A stretch of DNA of 64,000 nt from Flavobacterium sp. 9 (GTDB lineage: Bacteria; Bacteroidota; Bacteroidia; Flavobacteriales; Flavobacteriaceae), in contig NZ_PEEU01000001.1 of assembly GCF_002754195.1 (NCBI RefSeq), positions 5,890,001 to 5,954,000 of the forward strand, read 5' to 3'. The notes below the pieces were generated by a model. That model did no database searches, had not been told where the DNA came from, and worked only from the letters and a program-made list of their open reading frames with translations. How positions within the stretch are numbered: position 1 is the stretch's first letter; every line of letters begins with the position of its first letter. The position numbers were made by a program, and so were the translations under genes. Of this stretch, positions 50,945 through 60,314 are shown in pieces.

Positions 50945-51811
50945 ATGAGAACATTCACGGATTTTAAATCATATAATCAGTTTATGGGTATGGAAATACC
51001 TCTGGATAACGATATTGACGTAGGTTATTATGATCCTCCAAAAATAATTTTAAATTCTCAGCCTGTTGTTGTCGATTTTTATAGAATTTCAATCAAAATA
51101 AAATATAAAAGAAAATCTACTCCGGATGTTGCGCCTGTTTCTGCGGTATTTTTTAATACACCGGATTTAATTATCGAACCAGGCTGGGATGCCGAACCTA
51201 CTTATACCGGGATGTATCTCCAGCTTTCAAAAAAAATCATTGAAGAAAACAGGTTTTTATTCAAAACTTACTTAGATTACGGACAGCACGAAGCCTTATA
51301 TTTAACCGATGACGAAGTTGAAGAAGTGTCTGCAGTCTTTAAATTAATGATTAAATATTATCAAAGTGAAATAAAACATTTTGGAGTTTTACTTTCTTAT
51401 GTAAATGTGCTTGTATCTTTGGTAGAAGCATTTTACAAAAGGCAATTTTCCACTGACCCTAAACAGTACAACCGTGTTGTAACAGATTTTCAACAAAGTC
51501 TGATCGATTATTATAATGAGCCTGTAAAGCAGCTTCCAAACGTCCAGTATTTTGCAGATCAATTAGGAGTGACAGCGAATTACCTCGGTGATATCATCAA
51601 ACACTTTACCCAAAAATCGGCTTTGGAGAATATCCACGATTTTATCATTAAAAGGGCAAAAGAATTGTTGGTCCAGAATCAAAAATTCAATACGGCTGAA
51701 GTTGCTTACGAACTGGGTTTTGAATATCCCAATTACTTTTCAAAATTTTTTAAAAAGCAGGTCCATCTCACACCAAGAGAATTCCGATTGCAAGCCATCG
51801 GCAGAAATTAA
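50945..51811 (+). CDS. AraC-family transcriptional regulator
   Basis: A 288-aa regulator with an N-terminal sensing domain (LDNDIDVGYYDPPKIILNSQ, FYRISIKIKY) and a C-terminal double helix-turn-helix: VQYFADQLGVTANYLGDIIKHF, ENIHDFIIKRAKELLVQ and FNTAEVAYELGFEYPNYFSKFFKKQVHLTPREFR. It is a close paralogue of the regulator at 54204. It ends in a terminator and stands before the aldo-keto reductase gene. It is the likely binder of the 39-nt element found at three promoters nearby (inference). Confidence 0.92.
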   Translation: MRTFTDFKSYNQFMGMEIPLDNDIDVGYYDPPKIILNSQPVVVDFYRISIKIKYKRKSTPDVAPVSAVFFNTPDLIIEPGWDAEPTYTGMYLQLSKKIIEENRFLFKTYLDYGQHEALYLTDDEVEEVSAVFKLMIKYYQSEIKHFGVLLSYVNVLVSLVEAFYKRQFSTDPKQYNRVVTDFQQSLIDYYNEPVKQLPNVQYFADQLGVTANYLGDIIKHFTQKSALENIHDFIIKRAKELLVQNQKFNTAEVAYELGFEYPNYFSKFFKKQVHLTPREFRLQAIGRN

Positions 51812-51820
51812 ATAAATCAA

Positions 51821-51846
51821 AACACCTCCACAAGAGGTGTTTTTTC
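51821..51846 (+). terminator. Rho-independent terminator after AraC gene 1
   Basis: ACACCTC-cacaa-GAGGTGT followed by a T run, 10 nt after the stop. Confidence 0.88.
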
Positions 51847-51853
51847 ATTTTCA

Positions 51854-51917
51854 GTAATTTGTATCTTTTTTACAGGTAATCTGTTTCTGTCAATTATTTT
51901 TTACAATGGTAAATTTG
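51854..51917 (+). promoter_or_regulatory. AraC-type operator and promoter of the aldo-keto reductase gene
   Basis: The 39-nt element at 51854-51892 contains half-sites GTAATTTGTATC (51854) and GTAATCTGTTTC (51876), 22 nt apart. The -7 box TAAATTTG is at 51910-51917, 18 nt start-to-end from the element, and the ATG is at 51943. The same layout is at 53252 and 55242. Confidence 0.8.
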
Positions 51918-51921
51918 CTAA

Positions 51922-53085
<1,164 letters not shown>

Positions 53086-53215
53086 TCTAAATTGGGCAGC
53101 AATTAAAATTGACTTTCTTCAAATAGAATTATTAATATAGATTCAAAGAAGGAATGATCCTTTGAGTAACTCATTTGGCATAAGTGAAGATTAAATGATA
53201 TTCAATTATTGTTAC

Positions 53216-53246
53216 AAAAACGCTCTGCTGCCCAGAGCGTTTTTTC
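53216..53246 (+). terminator. Rho-independent terminator after the aldo-keto reductase gene
   Basis: AACGCTCTG...CAGAGCGTT with flanking A and T runs. It is placed just before the next operator. Confidence 0.88.
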
Positions 53247-53251
53247 TATCA

Positions 53252-53315
53252 GTAAAATGTTTCTTTTTTATTAGTAATCCGTTTCCATCATGATCATTGC
53301 TTGTCTATACCTTTG
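53252..53315 (+). promoter_or_regulatory. AraC-type operator and promoter of the SDR-araC operon
   Basis: The element at 53252-53290 has half-sites GTAAAATGTTTC and GTAATCCGTTTC, 22 nt apart. The -7 box TACCTTTG at 53308-53315 begins 18 nt after the element's last base. The ATG is at 53347. Confidence 0.8.
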
Positions 53316-53346
53316 TAGTGTAATTATAACATTAAAAAATTAAAAA

Positions 53347-54189
53347 ATGACAAATAATAAAGTTTGGCTCGTAACCGGAGCAAGCAGTGGAATAGGATTG
53401 GAGATTACTAAAGCTGCGCTAGCAGCAGGCAATAAAGTAATAGCGACTGGCAGAAATGCAGAGAAAGTAGCTAAAGCATTTGGAGAACCTACTGATAACT
53501 TACTGGTGGTACAATTGGATGTTACCAATACGGAAGAAATAAATACAGCCTTGGATGCCGCCATAGAAAAATTTGGAACTGTTGATGTTTTGGTAAACAA
53601 CGCAGGCAGCTTTTATGCCGGTTATTTTGAAGAATTGAGCCAGGCTCAGATGGAGCTTCAATTTGCAGTAAACGTATTTGGACCGATGAATGTGACAAGA
53701 GCTGTTTTGCCCATTATGAGAAGCAATAAATCAGGCCACATTATTACCGTTTCATCAACAGCAGGATTAGTTGGTTATGAGCTTTGTACGGCTTATGCAG
53801 GATCTAAGTTTGCACTGGAAGGCTGGATGGAATCCCTGCAGTTGGAAGTTTCACAATTTGGGATCAATACCACTATAGTAAATCCGGGATTTTTCAGAAC
53901 CAATTTATTAGAGCCATCTTCAACAATTTGGAACGAATTGCATATTGCAGATTATGCAGAACGTATTGCAATGCTTCGTCCGGGATGGCAGGCAATGAGC
54001 GGAACCCAGGGAGGGGATCCTGCAAAATTAGCAGCAGGTTTACTAACTATTGCAAGTGAGGCAATACCTCCAAAACGTTGGTTTGCGGGCGCAGACGCGA
54101 TTGCAGAAACAGAAAGAAAAATCAAGGAATTACAAGACCAAGCTGATGCCTACCGGGAATTATCTTCTTCCTTGGCGATTGATAAATAA
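53347..54189 (+). CDS. Short-chain dehydrogenase/reductase
   Basis: A 280-aa classical SDR. The cofactor motif is TGASSGIG (residues 10-17), with VQLDVTN for cofactor ring binding, LVNNAGSF, and the active site Ser (VSSTAG) and YAGSK (YxxxK). VNPGFFRTN closes the pocket. It probably uses NADP(H), since ATGRNAEK has Arg after the second strand. Substrate unknown. It is 14 bp before the second AraC gene and shares its transcript. Confidence 0.93.
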   Translation: MTNNKVWLVTGASSGIGLEITKAALAAGNKVIATGRNAEKVAKAFGEPTDNLLVVQLDVTNTEEINTALDAAIEKFGTVDVLVNNAGSFYAGYFEELSQAQMELQFAVNVFGPMNVTRAVLPIMRSNKSGHIITVSSTAGLVGYELCTAYAGSKFALEGWMESLQLEVSQFGINTTIVNPGFFRTNLLEPSSTIWNELHIADYAERIAMLRPGWQAMSGTQGGDPAKLAAGLLTIASEAIPPKRWFAGADAIAETERKIKELQDQADAYRELSSSLAIDK

Positions 54190-54203
54190 TATCTAATTTT
54201 TCA

Positions 54204-55085
54204 ATGAAATTATTCAAAGACATAGAATCGTTTAACCGGTACATTGGTTTGCCAAAACCATTGGATAACAATATTGACATAGGATATTATGATGTTCCGG
54301 CAATACTTCTCAAATCAGCACCTGTGGCGATTGATTTTTATCGAATTTCTATCAAGAGTAATTTCATTGATAAATCTGTTCCCGGCTATGATCCACAAAC
54401 CACTAAGCCTTTGAACGCGGTTTTCTTTAACAGTCCTCAAATAAGAGGCGGATGGGATATGGAGCCTGGTTTTAATGGGATTTATTTGCAGTTTTCTAAA
54501 AAATTGATCGAGGAGAACCGTTTTCTTTTTAAGAACTATTACAATTACGGACTTCACGAACCATTGTTATTAATTGAGGATGAAGAAAAGGAAATAAGAA
54601 TGATTTTCAGTTTAATGCTGAAATATTATGAGAGTAAAAAAGACAATTTCACGGTGCTGATTTCTTATGTCCACGTAATGGTTTCCCTGGTAGAATCCTT
54701 TTATAAAAGACAGTTTTCTACAAATATTAAACAATACAGTCCAATTGTTTCAGAATTTCAGCAGCTGCTGATGGGATATTACAATGATCCGGTCAATCAG
54801 ATTCCTGCAGTTCAGTATTTTGCCGATAGGATGGGATTGACTCCAAATTATCTGGGCGATATTATAAAGCAAATTACAAAGAAAACAGCCATAGAAAACA
54901 TTCATGAATTTGTGATCGTAAAAGCAAAAGAAATGCTTGAAAATAGAAATGATCTCAATACCACGGAGATTGCTTACGTTCTCGGATTTGAATATCCAAA
55001 CTACTTTTCAAAATTTTTTAAAAAACAAACAGGATTGACTCCGAAAGAATACCGTTTACAATATACTAAGATGCTTCAAAATTAA
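54204..55085 (+). CDS. AraC-family transcriptional regulator
   Basis: A 293-aa close paralogue of the 50945 product: LDNNIDIGYYDVPAILLKSA, then FADRMGLTPNYLGDIIKQIT and NTTEIAYVLGFEYPNYFSKFFKKQTGLTPKEYR. It is the second gene of the operon driven from the 53252 operator, so it probably controls its own synthesis. The paralogues may compete for, or share, the same sites. Confidence 0.92.
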   Translation: MKLFKDIESFNRYIGLPKPLDNNIDIGYYDVPAILLKSAPVAIDFYRISIKSNFIDKSVPGYDPQTTKPLNAVFFNSPQIRGGWDMEPGFNGIYLQFSKKLIEENRFLFKNYYNYGLHEPLLLIEDEEKEIRMIFSLMLKYYESKKDNFTVLISYVHVMVSLVESFYKRQFSTNIKQYSPIVSEFQQLLMGYYNDPVNQIPAVQYFADRMGLTPNYLGDIIKQITKKTAIENIHEFVIVKAKEMLENRNDLNTTEIAYVLGFEYPNYFSKFFKKQTGLTPKEYRLQYTKMLQN

Positions 55086-55141
55086 TGTAAGGATTTCTTC
55101 TTAGGCAATACAGTAGAATCTATTAATAACCAATTTTTTTT

Positions 55142-55231
55142 AATGCTTTTGAAAGATTAGAAAAAGCAGGGGTGAAGCGCCGATTTGTCATTGATGTGGC
55201 AAATTCAGAGAACTACTATCTGGTCAGTTAA
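55142..55231 (+). pseudogene. C-terminal remnant of a zinc alcohol dehydrogenase (YahK-like)
   Basis: A 29-codon frame reads NAFERLEKAGVKRRFVIDVA followed by NSENYYLVS and a TAA. The A-x-x-R-x-x-x-x-x-V-x-x-R-F-V-I-D pattern is the typical end of cinnamyl-alcohol/YahK-type dehydrogenases. No start or upstream domains are found, so only the tail of a lost gene remains between the AraC gene and the next operator. Confidence 0.65.
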
Positions 55232-55241
55232 AAGGATAACG

Positions 55242-55305
55242 GTAAAATGTTTCTTTTATACTGGTAATCTGTCCCCATCATTTTCAGCACTGAGATCTAA
55301 TTTTA
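55242..55305 (+). promoter_or_regulatory. AraC-type operator and promoter of the hydrolase-reductase operon
   Basis: The element at 55242-55280 has half-sites GTAAAATGTTTC and GTAATCTGTCCC, 22 nt apart. The -7 box at 55298-55305 is TAATTTTA (one mismatch to TAnnTTTG), with the same 18-nt offset. The ATG is at 55333. Confidence 0.75.
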
Positions 55306-55332
55306 CACTATCCAATTAATCATCAATTCAAT

Positions 55333-56352
55333 ATGAATATCAATAGAATTATTAAGGTATCTACAGCAATTTGTTTTGCACTTATCGCTGTTGCTGCAAT
55401 GGCGCAAAATAAGGCCCAAGAAAGCTCACAAAAAGAAATAAAGAATACAGCAGATGCAAAAACCGATGAATTTATCGATGGAATTGCCGAGCTAATGGCA
55501 TATTCTGCCCGTACACCAATTTTGCGCACACCAGACCAATACGGGATGGCATACGAAGATATATTTTTCCCTGCAATGGATGGCGTAACATTGGAAGGCT
55601 GGTTTATTGCTGCAAAAAATTCCAATAAGCTAATTATCTGTAATCATCCTATGCCTGCCAATCGTTATGGCTACCCGGGTCATTTGGAACCTTGGAAAAA
55701 CTTTGGAGGTTTTGAAGTCAATTTTTTACCGGAATATAAAATTTTGCACGATGCAGGCTATAATATTATTGCTTATGATATGCGCAATCACGGGCGCAGC
55801 GGTGCCGGTAACGGTGGTATTGTTGGACACGGCATCGTGGAATATCGTGATGTAATAGGTTCATTGCGTTATGCCAGGTCAAGAACTGGTACAAAGGATA
55901 TGAAAATAGCCTTGTACAGCCGTTGCCTGGGCGCGAATTCCACATTTGTTGCTATGGAGAAATATCCGGAAGAATTTAAAAACATAACGGCAATGATTGC
56001 GCTGCAGCCTTCGCCTCCGCGCGCCTTTGTAAAGACGGCGATGGATAATGCCAAAATACCTAACGGTTATGAACTGTTCGATCAGGCCCTGCAAAGAAAA
56101 ACCGGTTATGTATTGGATGATTTCAGACCAGTAGAAAATTCTAAGGCAGACTCTATACCAACACTTGTAGCTCAGGTAAAAGCAGATTTTTTAATGCCTT
56201 TTTACTATGTGGAAGAAATCTACAATAACATTTCTGCAAAAGATAAAAAGCTCTTTTGGATTGAAGCAACAGACCAGCGTTTCCAGGGATATAACTACTT
56301 CGGGCAAAATCCAAAAGTAATGCTGGAGTGGTTTGACACGCATTTTAAATAA
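55333..56352 (+). CDS. Exported alpha/beta hydrolase with possible Cys nucleophile
   Basis: 339 aa with signal peptide (STAICFALIAVAAMAQ). Alpha/beta hydrolase landmarks: GVTLEGWFIAAKNSNKLIICNHP, YDMRNHGRSGAGNGG, then the nucleophile elbow ALYSRCLGANSTF, where Cys stands in the place of the usual Ser in G-x-S-x-G (here S-R-C-L-G), as in dienelactone hydrolases. Candidate acid and His residues lie later (VKADFLM, WFDTHF). Substrate unknown. It begins the operon with two MdaB-like reductase genes. Confidence 0.82.
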   Translation: MNINRIIKVSTAICFALIAVAAMAQNKAQESSQKEIKNTADAKTDEFIDGIAELMAYSARTPILRTPDQYGMAYEDIFFPAMDGVTLEGWFIAAKNSNKLIICNHPMPANRYGYPGHLEPWKNFGGFEVNFLPEYKILHDAGYNIIAYDMRNHGRSGAGNGGIVGHGIVEYRDVIGSLRYARSRTGTKDMKIALYSRCLGANSTFVAMEKYPEEFKNITAMIALQPSPPRAFVKTAMDNAKIPNGYELFDQALQRKTGYVLDDFRPVENSKADSIPTLVAQVKADFLMPFYYVEEIYNNISAKDKKLFWIEATDQRFQGYNYFGQNPKVMLEWFDTHFK

Positions 56353-56405
56353 TAGAAAGCTTAAAAGTACATCAAGAAATAGATATAATTTAAAAGAAGA
56401 TTAGA

Positions 56406-57089
56406 ATGAAAACAAGAATATTTTTTGCAATGCTGATAACAGTATTAACATTCGCAACTAAAATTAATGCACAAACAAAATCAGCAGATAAGCAAAAAAC
56501 TGTTTTGCTGATTAATGCACATTTAACTTATCCGGGATTATCAGAAGGTCAACTTAACAAGGCTTTTTATGACAAAGCCAAAGAATTTTTCCTGTCACAA
56601 AATTTTAAAGTTTTAGAAACAAAAATTGAGGCCGGTTATAGTGTGGAGCAGGAAGTGGAAAAACACATGCAGGCAGACATCATCGTGTTGCAGACACCCG
56701 TGAATTGGGAAAATACGCCTTGGATATACAAAAAGTACGTGGATGAAGTTTTTACCAGTGCAATGTTTAGTAAAAAATTTCTCTCCGGCGATGGCCGATC
56801 AGAGAATGACCCCACTAAAGAATATGGAACCGGTGGAAAAATGCAGGGTAAAAAGTTTTTGCTTTCTGCAACCTGGAATGCTCCCAAAGAAAGTTTCAAC
56901 AATCCAAAACAACCGCTTTGGAAAGGCAAAAGCGCCGATGATGCTTTGTCTAATATAGGTGCCAATTATGCATTTGTTGGATACACGGTACTTCCGGGAC
57001 ATTATTGCTACGATGTTTTTCATAATAAGCATATAAAGGAAGATTTGGAAAATTACCCCAAATATTTGAAAAAAGTATTTGGACTTTAA
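56406..57089 (+). CDS. Exported MdaB-like NAD(P)H oxidoreductase
   Basis: A 227-aa flavodoxin-fold reductase: VLLINAHLTYPGLSEGQLN, VLQTPVNWENTPWIYKKYVDEVF, YGTGGKMQGKKFLLSATWNAPKE and LPGHYCYDVF, all typical of the MdaB/quinone reductase branch. Unusually, it carries an N-terminal signal peptide (MKTRIFFAMLITVLTFATKINAQ) and otherwise aligns with the signal-less paralogue at 57131. An exported flavoenzyme would need flavin and a reductant outside the cytoplasm. It follows the hydrolase by 53 bp. Confidence 0.87.
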   Translation: MKTRIFFAMLITVLTFATKINAQTKSADKQKTVLLINAHLTYPGLSEGQLNKAFYDKAKEFFLSQNFKVLETKIEAGYSVEQEVEKHMQADIIVLQTPVNWENTPWIYKKYVDEVFTSAMFSKKFLSGDGRSENDPTKEYGTGGKMQGKKFLLSATWNAPKESFNNPKQPLWKGKSADDALSNIGANYAFVGYTVLPGHYCYDVFHNKHIKEDLENYPKYLKKVFGL

Positions 57090-57130
57090 AATAAAAATTA
57101 ATTAAAAAAAAATATTTAAATAAAATTATA

Positions 57131-57735
57131 ATGAGTACTACAAAAAAAGTTCTATTAATCAATACACATTTAACGTATCCTAACTGGAGCGAAGGCAAAC
57201 TCAATGATTCATTCCACCAAAAGGCTAAAGAATTCTTCGAAGCTAACAATTTTGAAATTTTAGAAACAAAAGTAGAAGATGGTTATGATGCAAACGAGGA
57301 AGTTGAAAAACATCTGCAAGCAGACAGTATCATTTTGCAGACGCCCATCAATTGGTTTGGAGCGCCTTGGATCTATAAAAAATATGCGGATGAAGTTTTC
57401 AATAGCGGACTGATGAGCAAAAAATTTCTTAGCGATGACGGGCGGACAAGAGAAGACCCAGCTCGCCAGTACGGAACCGGAGGACACTTACAAGGCAAGA
57501 AATTTATGGTTTGTGCAACATGGAATGCGCCTAAAGCAAGTTTTGATGATCCAAATCAGGTGCTTTTGAGGGGAGAAGTACGGCCGATGCTTTAATTCAA
57601 ATCACCAGTAATTATCGTTTTTGCGGTGTTGATATTGTTCCGGATTACAACTGTTTCGATATTTTTAAAGACGGTGATATTGCCGGAGATTTGGAAAATT
57701 ACCCAGCCCATTTGAAAAAGGTATTTGGCTTATAG
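57131..57735 (+). pseudogene. MdaB-like NAD(P)H oxidoreductase, one-base frameshift near the 3' end
   Basis: The first 145 codons read as an intact MdaB-like protein: VLLINTHLTYPNWSEGKLND, ILQTPINWFGAPWIYKKYADEVF, YGTGGHLQGKKFMVCATWNAPKA. Near 57565-57575, at a GGGG run, the frame shifts and stops at 57595. The other frame continues STADALIQITSNYRFCGVDI, then VPDYNCFDIFKDGDIAG and LENYPAHLKKVFGL to a stop at 57733-57735. With one base added the protein is 201 aa, matching the paralogue without its signal peptide. It may be a real mutation or a sequencing indel. Confidence 0.85.
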
Positions 57736-57880
57736 AATTTCGCCGGCAAAAGGTATTAAAATATAGTTTAGATGGAAGACTCCAAAAAAAGTATAAAGGC
57801 GGGAATAGTATTAAAAACGTATTTTACTTCATTCTAAAAATAAAATCTTCAATATCAATAGGCTCCCATTTTTATAATGT

Positions 57881-57888
57881 TATCTTTG
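57881..57888 (+). promoter_or_regulatory. Candidate -7 box of the cold shock gene
   Basis: TATCTTTG matches TAnnTTTG, 20 nt before the ATG at 57908, which would give a very short leader. No clear -33 box. Confidence 0.45.
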
Positions 57889-57907
57889 GGCAATTAAATA
57901 CATTAAA

Positions 57908-58099
57908 ATGCAAGAAGGTACAGTAAAATTTTTCAATGAAGAAAAAGGATTCGGATTTATAACTCCAAATAATGGAGGGGCCGAAGTTTTTGTTCATGCT
58001 TCAGGTCTATCAGAAAACATCGCTCAGGACGATGCAGTGCGATATGACATCGAAGAAGGCCGTAAAGGTCCAAACGCAGTAAACGTAGTTGTAGCATAA
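57908..58099 (+). CDS. Cold shock protein (CspA family)
   Basis: A 63-aa single cold-shock domain: MQEGTVKFFNEEKGFGFITP with RNP1 (KGFGFI), and EVFVHASGL with RNP2 (VFVH). It binds single-stranded nucleic acid and acts as an RNA chaperone. The protein is full length. A strong terminator follows at 58127. Confidence 0.95.
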   Translation: MQEGTVKFFNEEKGFGFITPNNGGAEVFVHASGLSENIAQDDAVRYDIEEGRKGPNAVNVVVA

Positions 58100-58126
58100 T
58101 CATACTATCACAGTGAGCTTTTAAAG

Positions 58127-58150
58127 GCACCTCTAACGAGGTGCTTTTTT
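58127..58150 (+). terminator. Rho-independent terminator of the cold shock gene
   Basis: GCACCTC-taac-GAGGTGC followed by six Ts. Confidence 0.92.
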
Positions 58151-58183
58151 GTTTTATGGATACAGGCATCAAATCTGGGTGCA

Positions 58184-58595
58184 TTAGAATTTTCGCTGGG
58201 AAGGTTTCGTATTGCCCGGTGCACCGCCGTCTGTCGCGTCTCGGGTGAGTTCATCTTCCTGAAGCTCCTCATTGCTAAGTTCTCCCATTTCAAATTCCTT
58301 CTTTACGGGATTATCCGGGTCCGGTTCAAGGGTTTGAAAGGCTGCGCTTTCAGCCTCATTGCTCTTTTGGGTATCCATATCAGTTTGGGACCCCTTTGAA
58401 GGGTCATTCTCTATTAGGTCCTTTTCTATGTCCTTCCCGGTTATGTCTTTCGAATCGCTTTGGGATTCCTGACGGGGGTTCTCCGAGTCATAAGGGTTGG
58501 TGTTGGGACCTTTGCTTTTTGGGTCTTTGTTTTGGGTTTTGAGAATTACGGTTGTACTTGTCGTAATTTTTTGTTGTATGGGAATTTTTTTTTTA
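58184..58595 (-). pseudogene. Decayed hydrophilic acidic protein gene, block copy 2
   Basis: Homologue of the 49641 block. The minus strand reads NPYDSENPRQESQSD, DITGKDIEKDLIENDPSKGS, LEPDPDNPVKKEFEMGELSN and ends KPSQRKF. At the beginning the frame is broken by an extra C (CAAAACCC against CAAAACC in copy 1). An ATG at 58378 could still give a 64-aa product, so a shortened working gene is possible. The GT-rich flank and repeat A5 downstream correspond to the flank and repeat A4 of copy 1. Confidence 0.6.
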
Positions 58596-58737
58596 TTTTT
58601 TTGATTAGATTATTGGTGTTGTTTTTTTAAAGGGTTGCCCCGGGGCAGGTTGGGCGGTATTGCAGTGCTTGTCTGGGGTTGTACTTATACTTTGTTTGTA
58701 CTTTGTACTTAGTGAATTGTATATAGTTTTATTTTTT

Positions 58738-58820
58738 GGAGCTTTTTCCCGCTATCCGTTCCAATCTTTTGTGCCGAACTCCGGCACAAAAGGATTTTCA
58801 CTGCTATCGGGGCTAGGGCT
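58738..58820 (+). repeat. Repeat A, copy 5 (short form)
   Basis: GGAGCTTTTTCCCGCTATCC, the hairpin TTTTGTGCCG-aactc-CGGCACAAAA and ATCGGGGCTAGGGCT. No repeat B follows. The rest of 58821-59015 shows no gene. Confidence 0.9.
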
Positions 58821-59015
58821 GTAAAACAAGAAAAATCTTATCTTAAGTCATTTCTTTTTGTTTTTGAGCTAAGAGAATGAGCAACGTTCTACTATTACAG
58901 CGAGTTTGGGAAAAATTAATCCCGTTAATTGGATTTCCCAAAATCATCACAAATAAATCATCAACTTCAATTAAGTCAATTGCCCAAATCCCTTGTAGTA
59001 CGTGTTAGTAGCCGC

Positions 59016-60209
59016 TTATTCTAATTCGTCAAATTGGAATTTTAATTCTTCCGTTGCTTTTTCTCCAAGTAATTTACTTATTTGATTGTTGAGAAAATTA
59101 CCAGGAAAAACTAAAATGCTATTACATAATTCAGATGGATAAATACATTTGTTATGATTTTCTATGGTACTATTATTATACCGTTTAAGTTGAACTTGTA
59201 TGTCTAACATTTTCTGATAATCAATTTTTTTATAGTAATATATAAGTTTGTTTCCATCTATTTCTTTTGAGAACATTTTTGTCGGTTTCAAATCTTCCAA
59301 CTCGAATATATCCTTTACTTTATAATTAGTTTCTCGTTGTACTTCTTTAAGGTAATTAAGCCATAAACCTGCAATTTCTTTATTGCGATTGAAAACAAGT
59401 TTTGTTGTAGCTTCTTCTATATACCTAATGTTTTCTTCCAGGTTAAAAATAAATTTAGGGTTGTTTTTAGTTGAACCTGATGCTTCTTTTCCAGAAATTA
59501 CTTCTTGTAGCAGAAAATCTGTTGAAATTTTATCATTATAGATATTTATAGTTCTATATGTTGGAATTAATTCTTTGCTTTTCAACGGTTTGATTAAATA
59601 GGAATATTCTTGGTATATCAAGTCTGTACCACCACTTGATTGGCTGTATGGGTCAAAATTAATTCTCAAGAAGCAAAGTACAATAAGATTAATTATTAAA
59701 AAATTTGTCAATGTAATAAATGTAGCTTTCCCAAACTTTTGTTCAATTGCATAACCAAAAAATAAAAACATATAAATACTACTTATTGCTGAAAAAATAT
59801 TTTGGATAAAATAATAAGTGTAATTTTCACTAGTAAAAAAAATGGCAGTCAAAATGTTAATTATTGGTATGGCAATCAGATGAAAAATTATTACATACGC
59901 CAAAGTTCCACCAACATATTTTTTACCGAAAAACCTACTTACTAAACAAAATATTAAGGCTATGGGAAAAATATAAAAAAGATTTAAAATTGCCGGTTTT
60001 ATTCCAGCTGTTAGGCTAGTTTCAACACTTAGAAAAATAAATGTTGCAGCGTAAACAAAAAAGTAAAATAAAAATTGTCTAGTTTTTTGCTCTTTATTTT
60101 TTGATAAGATATCATTGATTGTCGTCCTTGGGTTTAAAAAAAAATTATAATACTCTGTAATCCATTCATACACTTCGTTAAAGGTAAAGTCTTTTTGAAA
60201 TTCAAACAT
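59016..60209 (-). CDS. Membrane protein of unknown function in a putative defence island
   Basis: 397 aa. Residues 1-40 are cytoplasmic-looking, then five hydrophobic segments at about 43-62, 71-93, 99-124, 131-153 and 161-180 (for example FLFYFFVYAATFIFLSVE and YVIIFHLIAIPIINILTAIFF), followed by a hydrophilic domain of about 210 residues. The membrane half recalls Yip1/DUF3667-type proteins, but I cannot name it. It lies 105 bp downstream of the Shedu gene on the same strand with similar AT-rich composition. It may be an effector or sensor of the island, or a passenger. Confidence 0.55.
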   Translation of the reverse strand: MFEFQKDFTFNEVYEWITEYYNFFLNPRTTINDILSKNKEQKTRQFLFYFFVYAATFIFLSVETSLTAGIKPAILNLFYIFPIALIFCLVSRFFGKKYVGGTLAYVIIFHLIAIPIINILTAIFFTSENYTYYFIQNIFSAISSIYMFLFFGYAIEQKFGKATFITLTNFLIINLIVLCFLRINFDPYSQSSGGTDLIYQEYSYLIKPLKSKELIPTYRTINIYNDKISTDFLLQEVISGKEASGSTKNNPKFIFNLEENIRYIEEATTKLVFNRNKEIAGLWLNYLKEVQRETNYKVKDIFELEDLKPTKMFSKEIDGNKLIYYYKKIDYQKMLDIQVQLKRYNNSTIENHNKCIYPSELCNSILVFPGNFLNNQISKLLGEKATEELKFQFDELE

Positions 60210-60314
60210 ATAATTGGGTTTCTAATAATTAGTTTTTATTAAATGGCTGCTCACTTGCATATTGTGATAATTCACACAAAGCTACTTGTGGTAGCTATTA
60301 TATCAAGCCCATAT

